Shown in pieces: positions 7,955 through 16,319 of a DNA stretch of 64,000 nucleotides (position 1 is its first letter; each line of letters starts with the position of its first letter). The DNA is from Bacteroidales bacterium (GTDB taxonomy: Bacteria; Bacteroidota; Bacteroidia; Bacteroidales; WCHB1-69). The notes beneath the pieces were generated by a model. That model was not told where the DNA came from. It was given only the letters and a program-made list of their open reading frames with translations, and did not search any database. The position numbers and the translations under genes are program-made. The stretch spans positions 1 to 64,000 of the forward strand of contig JAKSMG010000011.1 of assembly GCA_024400755.1 (NCBI GenBank), given 5' to 3'.

Positions 7955-8941
7955 ATGAAAAATTTTGCTCTTTTTGGTGTAGGTGGCTACGTTGCCCCAA
8001 GACATCTCAAAGCCATTAAAGAAACTGGAAATCAACTTATTGCGGCATACGACAAAAATGACAGCGTAGGTATTTTGGACCAATTTTTTCCTTACACCAA
8101 ATTCTTTACCGAATATGAACTTTTCGACCGACACTGCACAAAACTTAAAAACACGGAACAAAAAATAGACTATTTGTCCATTTGCACGCCCAACTACCTT
8201 CACGATTCCCACATTCGTTACGGTATGCGATTAGGAGCCGACATCATTTGCGAAAAGCCCCTGGTTTTAAATCCCTGGAACATTGACGGATTGAAGGCCA
8301 TTGAAGAAAACACTGGGCATAAAATCAACACCATCTTGCAGTTACGTCTTCATCCCGCCATCAAAGGACTAAAGAAGCAAATTGAAGAAGGTCCACAAGA
8401 CAAAATCTACGATATCGATTTGACCTACATTACCAGCCGAGGCAATTGGTATTATGCCAGTTGGAAAGGCAACGAACAAAAAAGCGGAGGCGTGGCCACC
8501 AATATCGGCATTCACTTTTATGATATGCTTACCTATATTTTTGGTGAAGTGAAGCAAAATGTCGTTCACGTGAAAAGCCACGACCGCGTGGCCGGCTATC
8601 TGGAGCTCAAAAAGGCAAGAATCCGTTACTTCCTCAGCATCAATTCCGAACACCTTCCTAAAGAAATCAAGGAAAAAGGACAAATGACCTACCGTTCCAT
8701 CACGATAGAAGGTCGGGAGATTGAGTTCAGCAACGGATTTACCGATTTGCACACAGAAAGTTACCGTCAAATTTTGGAAGGAAAGGGATTCGGCATAGAA
8801 GATTCACGAAGCTGCATTTCCATTGTTCACGACATACGCAACGCACAAGCCATCGGACTAACCGGCGACTTTCATCCTATGGCCAAGTATCCGTTATGCG
8901 TTCATCCTTTCGAATCACAACGGACAACACCAGTTAAGTAA
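7955..8941 (+). CDS. wlbA: Gfo/Idh/MocA oxidoreductase, WlbA/WbpB type (UDP-GlcNAcA 3-dehydrogenase)
   Basis: 328 residues. The N-terminal Rossmann segment GVGGYVAPRHLKAIKETGN and the following AAYDKNDSVGILD match the WlbA/WbpB group, which oxidises the C3 hydroxyl of UDP-N-acetylglucosaminuronic acid on the way to diacetamido-mannuronic acid. CEKPLVLNPW is the family's conserved EKP block, and GGVATNIGIHFYDML holds the GGxxxxxGxHxxD catalytic block. The usual partner genes (amino- and acetyltransferase, epimerase) are not adjacent, so the gene is an orphan here. The exact substrate is inferred from family resemblance. Confidence 0.8.
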   Translation: MKNFALFGVGGYVAPRHLKAIKETGNQLIAAYDKNDSVGILDQFFPYTKFFTEYELFDRHCTKLKNTEQKIDYLSICTPNYLHDSHIRYGMRLGADIICEKPLVLNPWNIDGLKAIEENTGHKINTILQLRLHPAIKGLKKQIEEGPQDKIYDIDLTYITSRGNWYYASWKGNEQKSGGVATNIGIHFYDMLTYIFGEVKQNVVHVKSHDRVAGYLELKKARIRYFLSINSEHLPKEIKEKGQMTYRSITIEGREIEFSNGFTDLHTESYRQILEGKGFGIEDSRSCISIVHDIRNAQAIGLTGDFHPMAKYPLCVHPFESQRTTPVK

Positions 8942-8990
8942 GAAGAAAAAAATTTGAACCAATAACAATAAAGAAAACTTTTGATTCGTT

Positions 8991-8998
8991 TATCTTTG
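8991..8998 (+). promoter_or_regulatory. -7 box TATCTTTG for Bat operon
   Basis: TATCTTTG, 17 bases before the start of the first Bat gene. Confidence 0.75.
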
Positions 8999-9015
8999 AT
9001 TTTGATTTACAAATT

Positions 9016-9978
9016 ATGGAAATTCGAAAAACAATTAGACTCATTTGCATTCTCCTATGCTGCTGTCTGACCATTCAGGCACAGGAATATAAGGCGACGG
9101 CAGTCTTGGACTCCAACCGCATTCTCATTGGCGACCAGATTCACGTGGATTTCACCTATACGGTTCCGCAAAAGTCAACATACCTACTGCCCAATGTCAC
9201 CCCCGATTTCTTGTCACAATACGGCTTGGACCTTATCGGGAAAAGTGCGATTGACACGACCATCAACGGCAATGCCGTCAGTTACCATCAACGCTGGACC
9301 ATCACGGCTTTTGACTCGGGAAATTTCGTTTTTCCTGCACTTCCGTTGCTGTCACCGGACTCGCAAATTTTAGCCCAAAGCAAGGCATTGGCCATTGAAG
9401 TCAACACGGTAGCCGTAGATACCACCGCTGCCATACGCGACATCAAGCCCTACGCAAAAGTGCCCCTCACTTTCAAGGAAATCTTACCCTATTTGCTGAT
9501 CGGTCTGGCCGCTGCCGCCGTCATCGCCCTCTTGGTATGGTATATCGTCAAACACGAACGCAAACAAAAACCGCAAAAGCACTTCGTCAAAAGCAAGCCC
9601 AAAGTCAAACCACACTTGACAGCCCTCAAGGATTTGGAAAAGCTCCGTCTCAAGAAATTATGGCAAAACGGACAGGTAAAACAATATTATTCCGAGCTCA
9701 CCGACATTGTAAGAACCTATATTGACGGACGTTTTGACATCAACGCCATGGAGATGATCACTTCCGACATTCTTCACGAATTGGATACGGCGGGACTGCC
9801 ACAAGCGTTGCGTCAAGAATTGGAGCAGACACTCAACACCGCCGACTTGGTGAAATTCGCCAAGATGGAACCGCTGCCCGACGACCACGACCGCTGTATG
9901 AAACAAGCCGTTGACTTTGTCAATCAGACTAAGGAAAGCGACGAAAACAATGCTCATAACGAACCAGATAAAAAATAA
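9016..9978 (+). CDS. BatD/DUF4381-like membrane protein of the Bat operon
   Basis: 320 residues: signal peptide (cleavage near IQAQE), a beta-rich periplasmic domain to about residue 150, one membrane helix (about 158-178, LPYLLIGLAAAAVIALLVWY), then a basic cytoplasmic tail with a helical region. This arrangement is common in the small proteins encoded before batA in Bacteroidota. It lies 5 bases before batA. The precise role is unknown; a scaffold for the VWA proteins is the usual assumption. Confidence 0.75.
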   Translation: MEIRKTIRLICILLCCCLTIQAQEYKATAVLDSNRILIGDQIHVDFTYTVPQKSTYLLPNVTPDFLSQYGLDLIGKSAIDTTINGNAVSYHQRWTITAFDSGNFVFPALPLLSPDSQILAQSKALAIEVNTVAVDTTAAIRDIKPYAKVPLTFKEILPYLLIGLAAAAVIALLVWYIVKHERKQKPQKHFVKSKPKVKPHLTALKDLEKLRLKKLWQNGQVKQYYSELTDIVRTYIDGRFDINAMEMITSDILHELDTAGLPQALRQELEQTLNTADLVKFAKMEPLPDDHDRCMKQAVDFVNQTKESDENNAHNEPDKK

Positions 9979-9983
9979 GGAAA

Positions 9984-10991
9984 ATGCACTTTTTATCAGA
10001 TTTCTTTCAAATATTAAAAGATGTAGAATTTGCCAATCCCCACTATTTTCTACTTCTTCTACTACTCATTCCTCTCATCGGATGGCCTATATGGAAACGC
10101 CATAAAATGCACAGCACCTTGCAGGTTTCCACCACTGAATCTGTTGCCAAGGCCCCAAAAAACTGGAAACAACGCTTTTTCTTTTTACCATTAATTTGCC
10201 GTGCCCTGGCGGTCATTTTCATCGTCATTGCCTTGGCACGACCACAATCGGCATTCCGCCAGCAAAATATTCAGGTAGAAGGTGTTGATATTGTCTTAAC
10301 CGTTGATGTGTCTGGAAGTATGAAATGTATGGACTTCCGACCCAACCGTTTAGGTGCCTGCAAAAAGGTAGCCGCCGAATTTATCGAAGGCCGTCCCACC
10401 GACCGCATCGGACTGGTGGTTTACGCAGGTGAGGCCTTCACCCAATGCCCCGCCACCACCGACCATCAAACGCTACTGGGATTGCTGGAAAAAGTGAAAT
10501 TCGACCTTATTGAAGACGGCACCGCCATCGGCGACGGGCTGGGCACCGCCATCAACCGATTACGTGAAACGGATGCCAAAAGCAAAATCATCATTTTGCT
10601 GTCCGATGGGGTGAACAACAGCGGCTATATGGACCCGCTTTCCGCCGCAGAAATTGCCAAAGACTACAATATCAAGGTCTATACCATCGGCTGCGGCAGT
10701 ATGGGACAAGCCCCCTACCCCGGTCCCTACGGCACCGTATATGTGGATACCGAAATTGACGAAGGCCTGCTCAAAAATATTGCGGCAACCACAGGCGGCA
10801 AGTATTTTAGGGCTACCAACACACAAAAATTGGAAGAAGTTTATAAGGAAATCGACAAAATGGAAAAAACCATCATCAATGAAACCACTTTTGAAAACAA
10901 AGCCGACGAGTTTATTCCATTCCTTGTCTTTGCATTGATTTTCATTGGATTAGAAATTTTATTTAGATTCGTCATCTATAAAAACTGGTAA
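9984..10991 (+). CDS. batA: BatA, VWA-domain membrane protein
   Basis: 335 residues. Two N-terminal membrane helices flank a basic loop, a von Willebrand factor A domain follows with MIDAS residues D108, S110 and S112 in DVSGSM, and a last membrane helix lies near the C-terminus (FLVFALIFIGLEILF). Bat proteins are linked to aerotolerance and stress survival in Bacteroides fragilis and Leptospira, with an unsettled mechanism. The gene is packed between its neighbours with gaps of 5 and 14 bases. Confidence 0.93.
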   Translation: MHFLSDFFQILKDVEFANPHYFLLLLLLIPLIGWPIWKRHKMHSTLQVSTTESVAKAPKNWKQRFFFLPLICRALAVIFIVIALARPQSAFRQQNIQVEGVDIVLTVDVSGSMKCMDFRPNRLGACKKVAAEFIEGRPTDRIGLVVYAGEAFTQCPATTDHQTLLGLLEKVKFDLIEDGTAIGDGLGTAINRLRETDAKSKIIILLSDGVNNSGYMDPLSAAEIAKDYNIKVYTIGCGSMGQAPYPGPYGTVYVDTEIDEGLLKNIAATTGGKYFRATNTQKLEEVYKEIDKMEKTIINETTFENKADEFIPFLVFALIFIGLEILFRFVIYKNW

Positions 10992-11005
10992 AAATTTTGC
11001 TCGCT

Positions 11006-12964
11006 ATGTTTAAGTTTGAACACGAATACATACTATATTTTCTGCTGTTAATTCCGATATTGACCGGTTTGTATATCTACCTTCAATATCAGCGAAAAAA
11101 GAAATTGGCGCAATACAGCGACACGGTCTTGGCACAACGACTAACGCAAGAGGATTCGACGTCGATGCGTCATATCAAATTCGGTGTTTTTCTTTTGGGA
11201 CTAACCTGCCTTATCCTCGCCATTGCCAATCCGCAAGTGGGAAGTTCATTGGAAAAAGGCAAACGACAAGGAATCGACATTATGATCTGTATGGATATTT
11301 CCAACAGTATGCTGGCAGAAGACATCCAACCCAACCGTTTGGAAGCCGCCAAAATGGCTTTGTCAAGATTCATTGACAAATTGGAAGGCGACCGCATTGG
11401 CCTGGTTGTCTTTGCCGGCAAATCTTTTGTGCAACTTCCCATTACCAGTGACTATGCCGCGGCCAAAATGTTTATTAATATCGTAAAACCTTCTTTAATA
11501 AACGAACAGGGTACCGACATCTCAGACGCATTGGACCTCGCCACCGTATCTATGCTTCCCGAAACCGGTTCGGAACAGCAAAAACAACTTTCGCAACTGA
11601 CCTCAAAAGTCATCTTAGTGGTCTCCGACGGTGAGGATCATTTCCAAGAAGCCGTTGAAATGGCCCAGGAAGTCCACAAATTAGGAATTACCATTCATAC
11701 TATCGGCATAGGAAGCACCTTGGGAGAACCCATTCCCGTGCGCGACAGGAATGGCAATACCAGTTTCAAAAAAGATAGTGAAGGCAATACGGTTATGACC
11801 CGCCTCAACGAAGAAATACTTCAAGACGTTGCACGCGCCGGTGGCGGAACATACGTCCATGCCACCAACGCCAATATGGGATTTGAAACCATCCTTGACA
11901 AAATCAACGCGATGACAAAAGTCGAATTGGACGAAGTCACCTTCACACGTTACGACAGCAAATTTCAGATTCCTCTTTTATTAAGTCTCATCTTCTTTAT
12001 GATCGAAATTATGCTTTTTACCACAAAATCAAAATTAAAACAGGGCTTTATCAAACTTCGCCAACTGCTGAAAGGCAAAAACGCTATCGTAATGATTGGC
12101 CTTTTATTTTTCATACCCACCCTTCAAGCGCAAACCAAAGCAGAACTATCCGCCATCCGCAAAGGAAACGACCAGTTCAAAACCGCCGAGCAATTTCGTA
12201 AAGACGCGATGGATTTGATTGCCAAAGGCGGGGAAGTCAACAAGCGAAATGCGGAAGAAAAGATGAAAAAAGCTTCGGACAACTATCAAAAAGCCGAAAT
12301 CAACTATCGCAAAGCGATGGAAACCACTCGAAATTACGATAAAGCCAACTACAATCTGGGCAATAGTCTGTATCGCCAAGAACGATATGAAGAAGCCGAA
12401 AAATACTTTTCAAACGTGGCCAACGACAAAAACGTAAGCAAAGACTTACGCAGTCGCGCCTACCACAATTACGGCAACTCATTGTTGAAACAAGAAAAAT
12501 ACAAAGAAAGCATTGATGCCTATAAAAACGCCCTGAAACTGAATCCTAAGGATATGAACACCAAATACAATTTGGAATATGCCCGCAAAAAGATGATTCA
12601 ACAACAAAACAGTCAGCAAAACCAAGACCAAAATCAAAACGGAGGTCAAGGCCAACAGAATCAGGACCAAAATCAAAACGATAACAACAAAGACCAACAA
12701 GGACAAGGGCAAAGCCAGCAAAATCAGGATCAGAACAAAGACAAGCAGAATCAAGATAAAAACCAGCAAGGTCAGCAAAACCAAGATCAAAAGGATAAAA
12801 AAGACCAACAAGACCAGCAACAAAGTGCTGCCAACCGTAAAAAGCAACAAGACGACAGACGCCAGTTGGACGCACTTCAGCAAAATGAACGCAATACGCA
12901 GCAGAAAGTCAATCAACAACAAATGCGTAGCGGTGGCAAAAATCATCAAGAAAAAGACTGGTAG
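11006..12964 (+). CDS. BatB-BatC fusion: VWA domain, membrane helices, TPR domain and Q/N-rich tail
   Basis: 652 residues from the ATG at 11006; a TTG three codons earlier is less likely. Residues 1-330 are BatB: two membrane helices, a VWA domain with MIDAS DISNS (D97, S99, S101), and a helix near LLSLIFFMIEIMLF. A second hydrophobic stretch (IVMIGLLFFIPTLQAQ) looks like the signal peptide of a separate BatC, now internal. Four or so TPR repeats follow, then about 100 residues dominated by Q, N, D and K. Separate batB and batC genes are the usual state, so this is a fusion. No moxR, DUF58 or batE gene is adjacent. Confidence 0.88.
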   Translation: MFKFEHEYILYFLLLIPILTGLYIYLQYQRKKKLAQYSDTVLAQRLTQEDSTSMRHIKFGVFLLGLTCLILAIANPQVGSSLEKGKRQGIDIMICMDISNSMLAEDIQPNRLEAAKMALSRFIDKLEGDRIGLVVFAGKSFVQLPITSDYAAAKMFINIVKPSLINEQGTDISDALDLATVSMLPETGSEQQKQLSQLTSKVILVVSDGEDHFQEAVEMAQEVHKLGITIHTIGIGSTLGEPIPVRDRNGNTSFKKDSEGNTVMTRLNEEILQDVARAGGGTYVHATNANMGFETILDKINAMTKVELDEVTFTRYDSKFQIPLLLSLIFFMIEIMLFTTKSKLKQGFIKLRQLLKGKNAIVMIGLLFFIPTLQAQTKAELSAIRKGNDQFKTAEQFRKDAMDLIAKGGEVNKRNAEEKMKKASDNYQKAEINYRKAMETTRNYDKANYNLGNSLYRQERYEEAEKYFSNVANDKNVSKDLRSRAYHNYGNSLLKQEKYKESIDAYKNALKLNPKDMNTKYNLEYARKKMIQQQNSQQNQDQNQNGGQGQQNQDQNQNDNNKDQQGQGQSQQNQDQNKDKQNQDKNQQGQQNQDQKDKKDQQDQQQSAANRKKQQDDRRQLDALQQNERNTQQKVNQQQMRSGGKNHQEKDW

Positions 12965-13020
12965 TTTATCTTCAACATTCGCATAGCATTTTACTTTTTA
13001 TGTCAAAAAAATAGTTCATA

Positions 13021-14331
13021 ATGAAGAAAATCATTCCGATATTCCTTCTTTGCCTCCATAGTTTTTTCGCATATACCCAAGACAGCAGTCAAGCCAGAGA
13101 ACACATTAAATATTTATCTTCCAAAGAATTACACGGAAGAGGCGTAGCCTATAACGGTGAGAATTTAGCCGCTGGCTACTTGCAATCCCAATTGCGAAAA
13201 TTGGGTGTTGAACCACTCGGCAACAACTATTTTCAATCCTACGAATTAGCAGGATTTGCCTTAGAAGGAAAAATTCACTGTGATATTGACGGTCAGGAAC
13301 TTACACCAGGCGACGACTACCGAATTGCTCCGTTTTCCCAATCACTCAACGGAACATATCCAATCATCCACATTCCCTACTCTACCCTTATAGACTCAAA
13401 AAAAATCGATAAGATTAAACAAAAATATGGAAATAACTTAGCCAAGTGCCTCATCTATATTGACGACACAAAGGCCCATTTCAAAAAAGAGCAAGATCAA
13501 AAGGATTATCAAAACAAAGTCAGAATGATAGAATTTGACAATCCTTTTCACTCTGCGGGAATCATTAAAGGGGTTGGCAAAATGTCAGCTTGGGGACTTG
13601 CACACACCCATTACGCACGCGAATCGGCCTTTATTTATATGTTGAACGATAAAATCAAGCGTAACTCCAAGCAAATCACCATCAACTATAACAACGAATT
13701 AAGACCTTACACGCATCACAATGTCTGCGGAATCATTCGAGGAACGGATAAAGCGGACGAATACATTGTACTTTGTGCCCACTACGACCACCTTGGAGCG
13801 ATGGGGGAAAATGTTTATTTTCCAGGTGCACACGACAATGCCAGCGGCTGTGCATTTTTGCTGAATATGGCACAATATTTTAGTCAAAATCCGCCAAAAT
13901 GCTCTATCGTGTTTCTCTTTTTCGCAGGCGAGGAAAGCGGTTTGCTGGGTTCCAAGTATTTCACGGAAAACCCTCTGATTCCCCTTCAACAAATACGATT
14001 CGCTATCAACTTTGACTTATTGGGCGGCGGCGACGAAGGAATTACCTTAGTCAACAGCACCGAAGGAAAAGGCAAGGACCTTTACGAAAAAATTGTTTCC
14101 ATTAACGACAAGGAGCAACTTCTTCCCAAAATCGCCACGCGGCAAAACACAGCCAACAGCGACCATTACTTCTTTACGCAGCAAGGCGTTACCGCACTAT
14201 TCCTCTACACGATGGGAGGCAAGACCGGAGCTTATCACGACCCATCAGACAGCAACGATAATTGCTCTCTTGCGATGTTTGACTCCATTTTCAAATTATT
14301 CAGAATATTGATAGAAAAAGAGGGCGACTAA
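13021..14331 (+). CDS. Secreted M28-family zinc aminopeptidase
   Basis: 436 residues with a signal peptide (IIPIFLLCLHSFFAYTQ). The C-terminal half carries the full M28 di-zinc set: H254 (in AHYDHLG), D272 (AHDNASG), catalytic E304 with ligand E305 (GEESG), D332 (NFDLLGG) and H406 (AYHDPSD). The insert at about 80-200 is probably a PA-like region. Expected to remove N-terminal residues from peptides in the periplasm or outside, in line with a protein-degrading lifestyle. It sits 56 bases after the Bat operon with no clear promoter of its own. Confidence 0.93.
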   Translation: MKKIIPIFLLCLHSFFAYTQDSSQAREHIKYLSSKELHGRGVAYNGENLAAGYLQSQLRKLGVEPLGNNYFQSYELAGFALEGKIHCDIDGQELTPGDDYRIAPFSQSLNGTYPIIHIPYSTLIDSKKIDKIKQKYGNNLAKCLIYIDDTKAHFKKEQDQKDYQNKVRMIEFDNPFHSAGIIKGVGKMSAWGLAHTHYARESAFIYMLNDKIKRNSKQITINYNNELRPYTHHNVCGIIRGTDKADEYIVLCAHYDHLGAMGENVYFPGAHDNASGCAFLLNMAQYFSQNPPKCSIVFLFFAGEESGLLGSKYFTENPLIPLQQIRFAINFDLLGGGDEGITLVNSTEGKGKDLYEKIVSINDKEQLLPKIATRQNTANSDHYFFTQQGVTALFLYTMGGKTGAYHDPSDSNDNCSLAMFDSIFKLFRILIEKEGD

Positions 14332-14347
14332 ATCATCAGCCGCCCTC
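14315..14347 (-). terminator. Terminator of the minus-strand gene, overlapping the M28 stop codon
   Basis: GAGGGCG (14320-14326) pairs with CGCCCTC (14341-14347); on the minus strand the stem is followed by CTTTTTC. On the plus strand no T run follows, so termination is expected mainly for the minus-strand gene. The left arm lies within the end of the peptidase coding region. Confidence 0.7.
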
Positions 14348-14373
14348 CAGTAGATTTTCAAAAAGAAATTCAA

Positions 14374-15888
14374 CTATTCTATTTCTAAGTTTTCGAGTGT
14401 GTATTCTTTTAAATTATACATACCGAAATAGGCCTTACTTCCATCAAAAAGCCATAAGCGATTAAATGTATTTTTGCTTTTCGCATAATCCATCACCGGT
14501 TGGACAATCATATTGGTTTCTGTCAATTTAGCGATATTCAGACAATTTTTAGCACGACCTAAAACGACATTTACAGCGGCAGGACTGGGTTGAGCCGGGA
14601 TGTGGGCTTTACTGTCCGTATATAAAACATAAACATCATTACCTTTGACAAAAGAAGAAAAAGACAGACCAATACCCAAAGCCGTCATACCGTTACACTC
14701 GCGTTCAAACAGCATCCATTCCGAACCGATATTTTGATTCTTCATCAAAATATGTTCCGCCATAGCCGTTCCGTTCTCATCAAAGTGCTGGTAAAGGATA
14801 TTTTGCTTATGATACCAGTAGGTTGTAGTTCCATTGTCTTCTTTTATGACCATACAGGTATTCTCGCCCAGCATAACAACATTTCCGTTTTCCAACTGAT
14901 AAATATCCTTGCATTCCGTATGATAAGGAGCGCGAACATACAACACCTGTTCAATACCTGGACGTTGGTCTGCAGAAAAATCCTCTTTCTTCAAGGCCGC
15001 AAAATCTTCAACTTTGGTATCAAAAATGACAGAGAAATAACCACAAGTGGGTTGATGGTCTTTGTTGGCAAAATAACCACCGATAAAAAGATTATTATTT
15101 TTCAAAGCTAACATTTTCATAGAATGAACGATTCCATCCTGGAAAGGAATGGCTCTTGCTTCCGCCCTATCCGCCGTAATTTTAAGTAAATGCACGGCAG
15201 AACTTTCCCAGAAATTGTTCTGCTGCTTTCCATCGGCCATCAACAGATAAACAACGCCAGCATTATCAACAATTAAATCTTCCACCGAAAAAGTGCCGCC
15301 ATAAATTTCAGGTGTTAATGATTTATAAAAAACCTCATTACCCTGTTCGTCATAAAGAAAACAATGGAATGCACCGACCTTGTAATTTGGATTCACGGAA
15401 AAGAGCACAAGTGCGTGATATTTTCCATTGGCGGAAGTAGCCGCATATTCCCTTACATCACCGGCATACTTAACGGGCATAGAAAAGCGCAATTCGGGAG
15501 TAACTTTTTCCTCATCAAAAGACTTTGAGAATTTCGCCACCCGATATTCGTATTGCGTATTTTTGGGATAACAGCCGTATGCGGCGAAGTATTGGTCTCC
15601 CGCATCAAAAGAAAGCAAACAGAAATTTTTAGCTGGCAAAGTCAAAGATTTTGAAGTAAAGACATCGCTTTGCTTATCGTATTTCAAAATCTGATGATGG
15701 TAAAATTTTGACTTATAGCTTTTCGGTGCCATATAGACCACAAAATCATCATTACCATTACTAATTAACTGAATGTCATTGTTTTCCGCATTATACGACT
15801 CAACGACGGGGCCGCCACCCTGAATTAACTGTGCTTTTGTCAGCATACAGGCGCACAGCAGAACCATTGCTACAAATACTTTTTTCAT
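14374..15888 (-). CDS. Secreted protein of unknown function
   Basis: 504 residues from the ATG at 15888 (MKKVFVAMVLLCACMLTKAQ is a clear signal peptide). An upstream in-frame ATG at 15945 lies outside the transcript predicted from the -7 box at 15917-15924, so it is rejected. The mature protein is rich in short beta strands with recurring patterns such as GNDDFVVYM, NAGVVYLLMADG and NNNLFIGGYF, which suggests a beta-propeller-like fold. No family is recognised. It is monocistronic. Confidence 0.75.
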   Translation of the reverse strand: MKKVFVAMVLLCACMLTKAQLIQGGGPVVESYNAENNDIQLISNGNDDFVVYMAPKSYKSKFYHHQILKYDKQSDVFTSKSLTLPAKNFCLLSFDAGDQYFAAYGCYPKNTQYEYRVAKFSKSFDEEKVTPELRFSMPVKYAGDVREYAATSANGKYHALVLFSVNPNYKVGAFHCFLYDEQGNEVFYKSLTPEIYGGTFSVEDLIVDNAGVVYLLMADGKQQNNFWESSAVHLLKITADRAEARAIPFQDGIVHSMKMLALKNNNLFIGGYFANKDHQPTCGYFSVIFDTKVEDFAALKKEDFSADQRPGIEQVLYVRAPYHTECKDIYQLENGNVVMLGENTCMVIKEDNGTTTYWYHKQNILYQHFDENGTAMAEHILMKNQNIGSEWMLFERECNGMTALGIGLSFSSFVKGNDVYVLYTDSKAHIPAQPSPAAVNVVLGRAKNCLNIAKLTETNMIVQPVMDYAKSKNTFNRLWLFDGSKAYFGMYNLKEYTLENLEIE

Positions 15889-15916
15889 TCTATTATATGT
15901 TTGATTAATAATTCTG

Positions 15917-15924
15917 CAAAAGTA
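15917..15924 (-). promoter_or_regulatory. -7 box TACTTTTG
   Basis: TACTTTTG on the minus strand, 28 bases before the ATG at 15888. It decides the start of that gene. Confidence 0.7.
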
Positions 15925-15943
15925 CTCTTTTTTTTCAATATAC

Positions 15944-15974
15944 AAAAGAGGGTGACCAAAATTTTGTCACCCTC
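15944..15974 (-). terminator. Terminator of the rpoBC operon
   Basis: GAGGGTGAC (15948-15956) pairs with GTCACCCTC (15966-15974); on the minus strand TTTT follows. It lies 29 bases past the DUF3467 stop codon. Confidence 0.85.
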
Positions 15975-16002
15975 GTATCATAAAAACAAATGATTTCAGA
16001 AA

Positions 16003-16299
16003 TTAGGCCAAACCGCCATTTCCACCAATAATAGGAATAGGTTCAGCAACATTATCCTTGATAGCACCATTTTTCTCTTCAAATTTAGCCACATTATCCG
16101 CCAATGCGTGTAACAAGCGTTTTGCATTTTGAGGAGTCATAATGATACGTGAACGAACTTGTCCTTTGGGCAATCCGGGCATCATAGCTGCGAAATCAAG
16201 GATAAACTCAGCATTGGAATGGGTAATAATAGCTAAATTAGAATAAACGCCAGTAGCTACTTCTTCGCTCAAATTGATATCAATTTTTTGTTCTGCCAT
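16003..16299 (-). CDS. DUF3467-family protein
   Basis: 98 residues. INLSEEVATGVYSNLAIITHSNAEFILDF matches, in its conserved parts, the DUF3467 family, a small cytoplasmic protein often found right after rpoC in Bacteroidota. PQNAKRLLHALADNVAKFE is the second conserved block. It begins 21 bases after rpoC and ends the operon. The biochemical role is unknown; position suggests a link to transcription. Confidence 0.88.
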   Translation of the reverse strand: MAEQKIDINLSEEVATGVYSNLAIITHSNAEFILDFAAMMPGLPKGQVRSRIIMTPQNAKRLLHALADNVAKFEEKNGAIKDNVAEPIPIIGGNGGLA

Positions 16300-16319
16300 A
16301 AGATAATAGTTTTATAGGA

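Noticed and set aside
12479-12949. 156-residue hydrophobic open frame opposite the Q-rich tail
   Set aside because: The leucine/isoleucine/valine runs are only the complement of the CAA/AAC/GAC repeats of the BatC tail.
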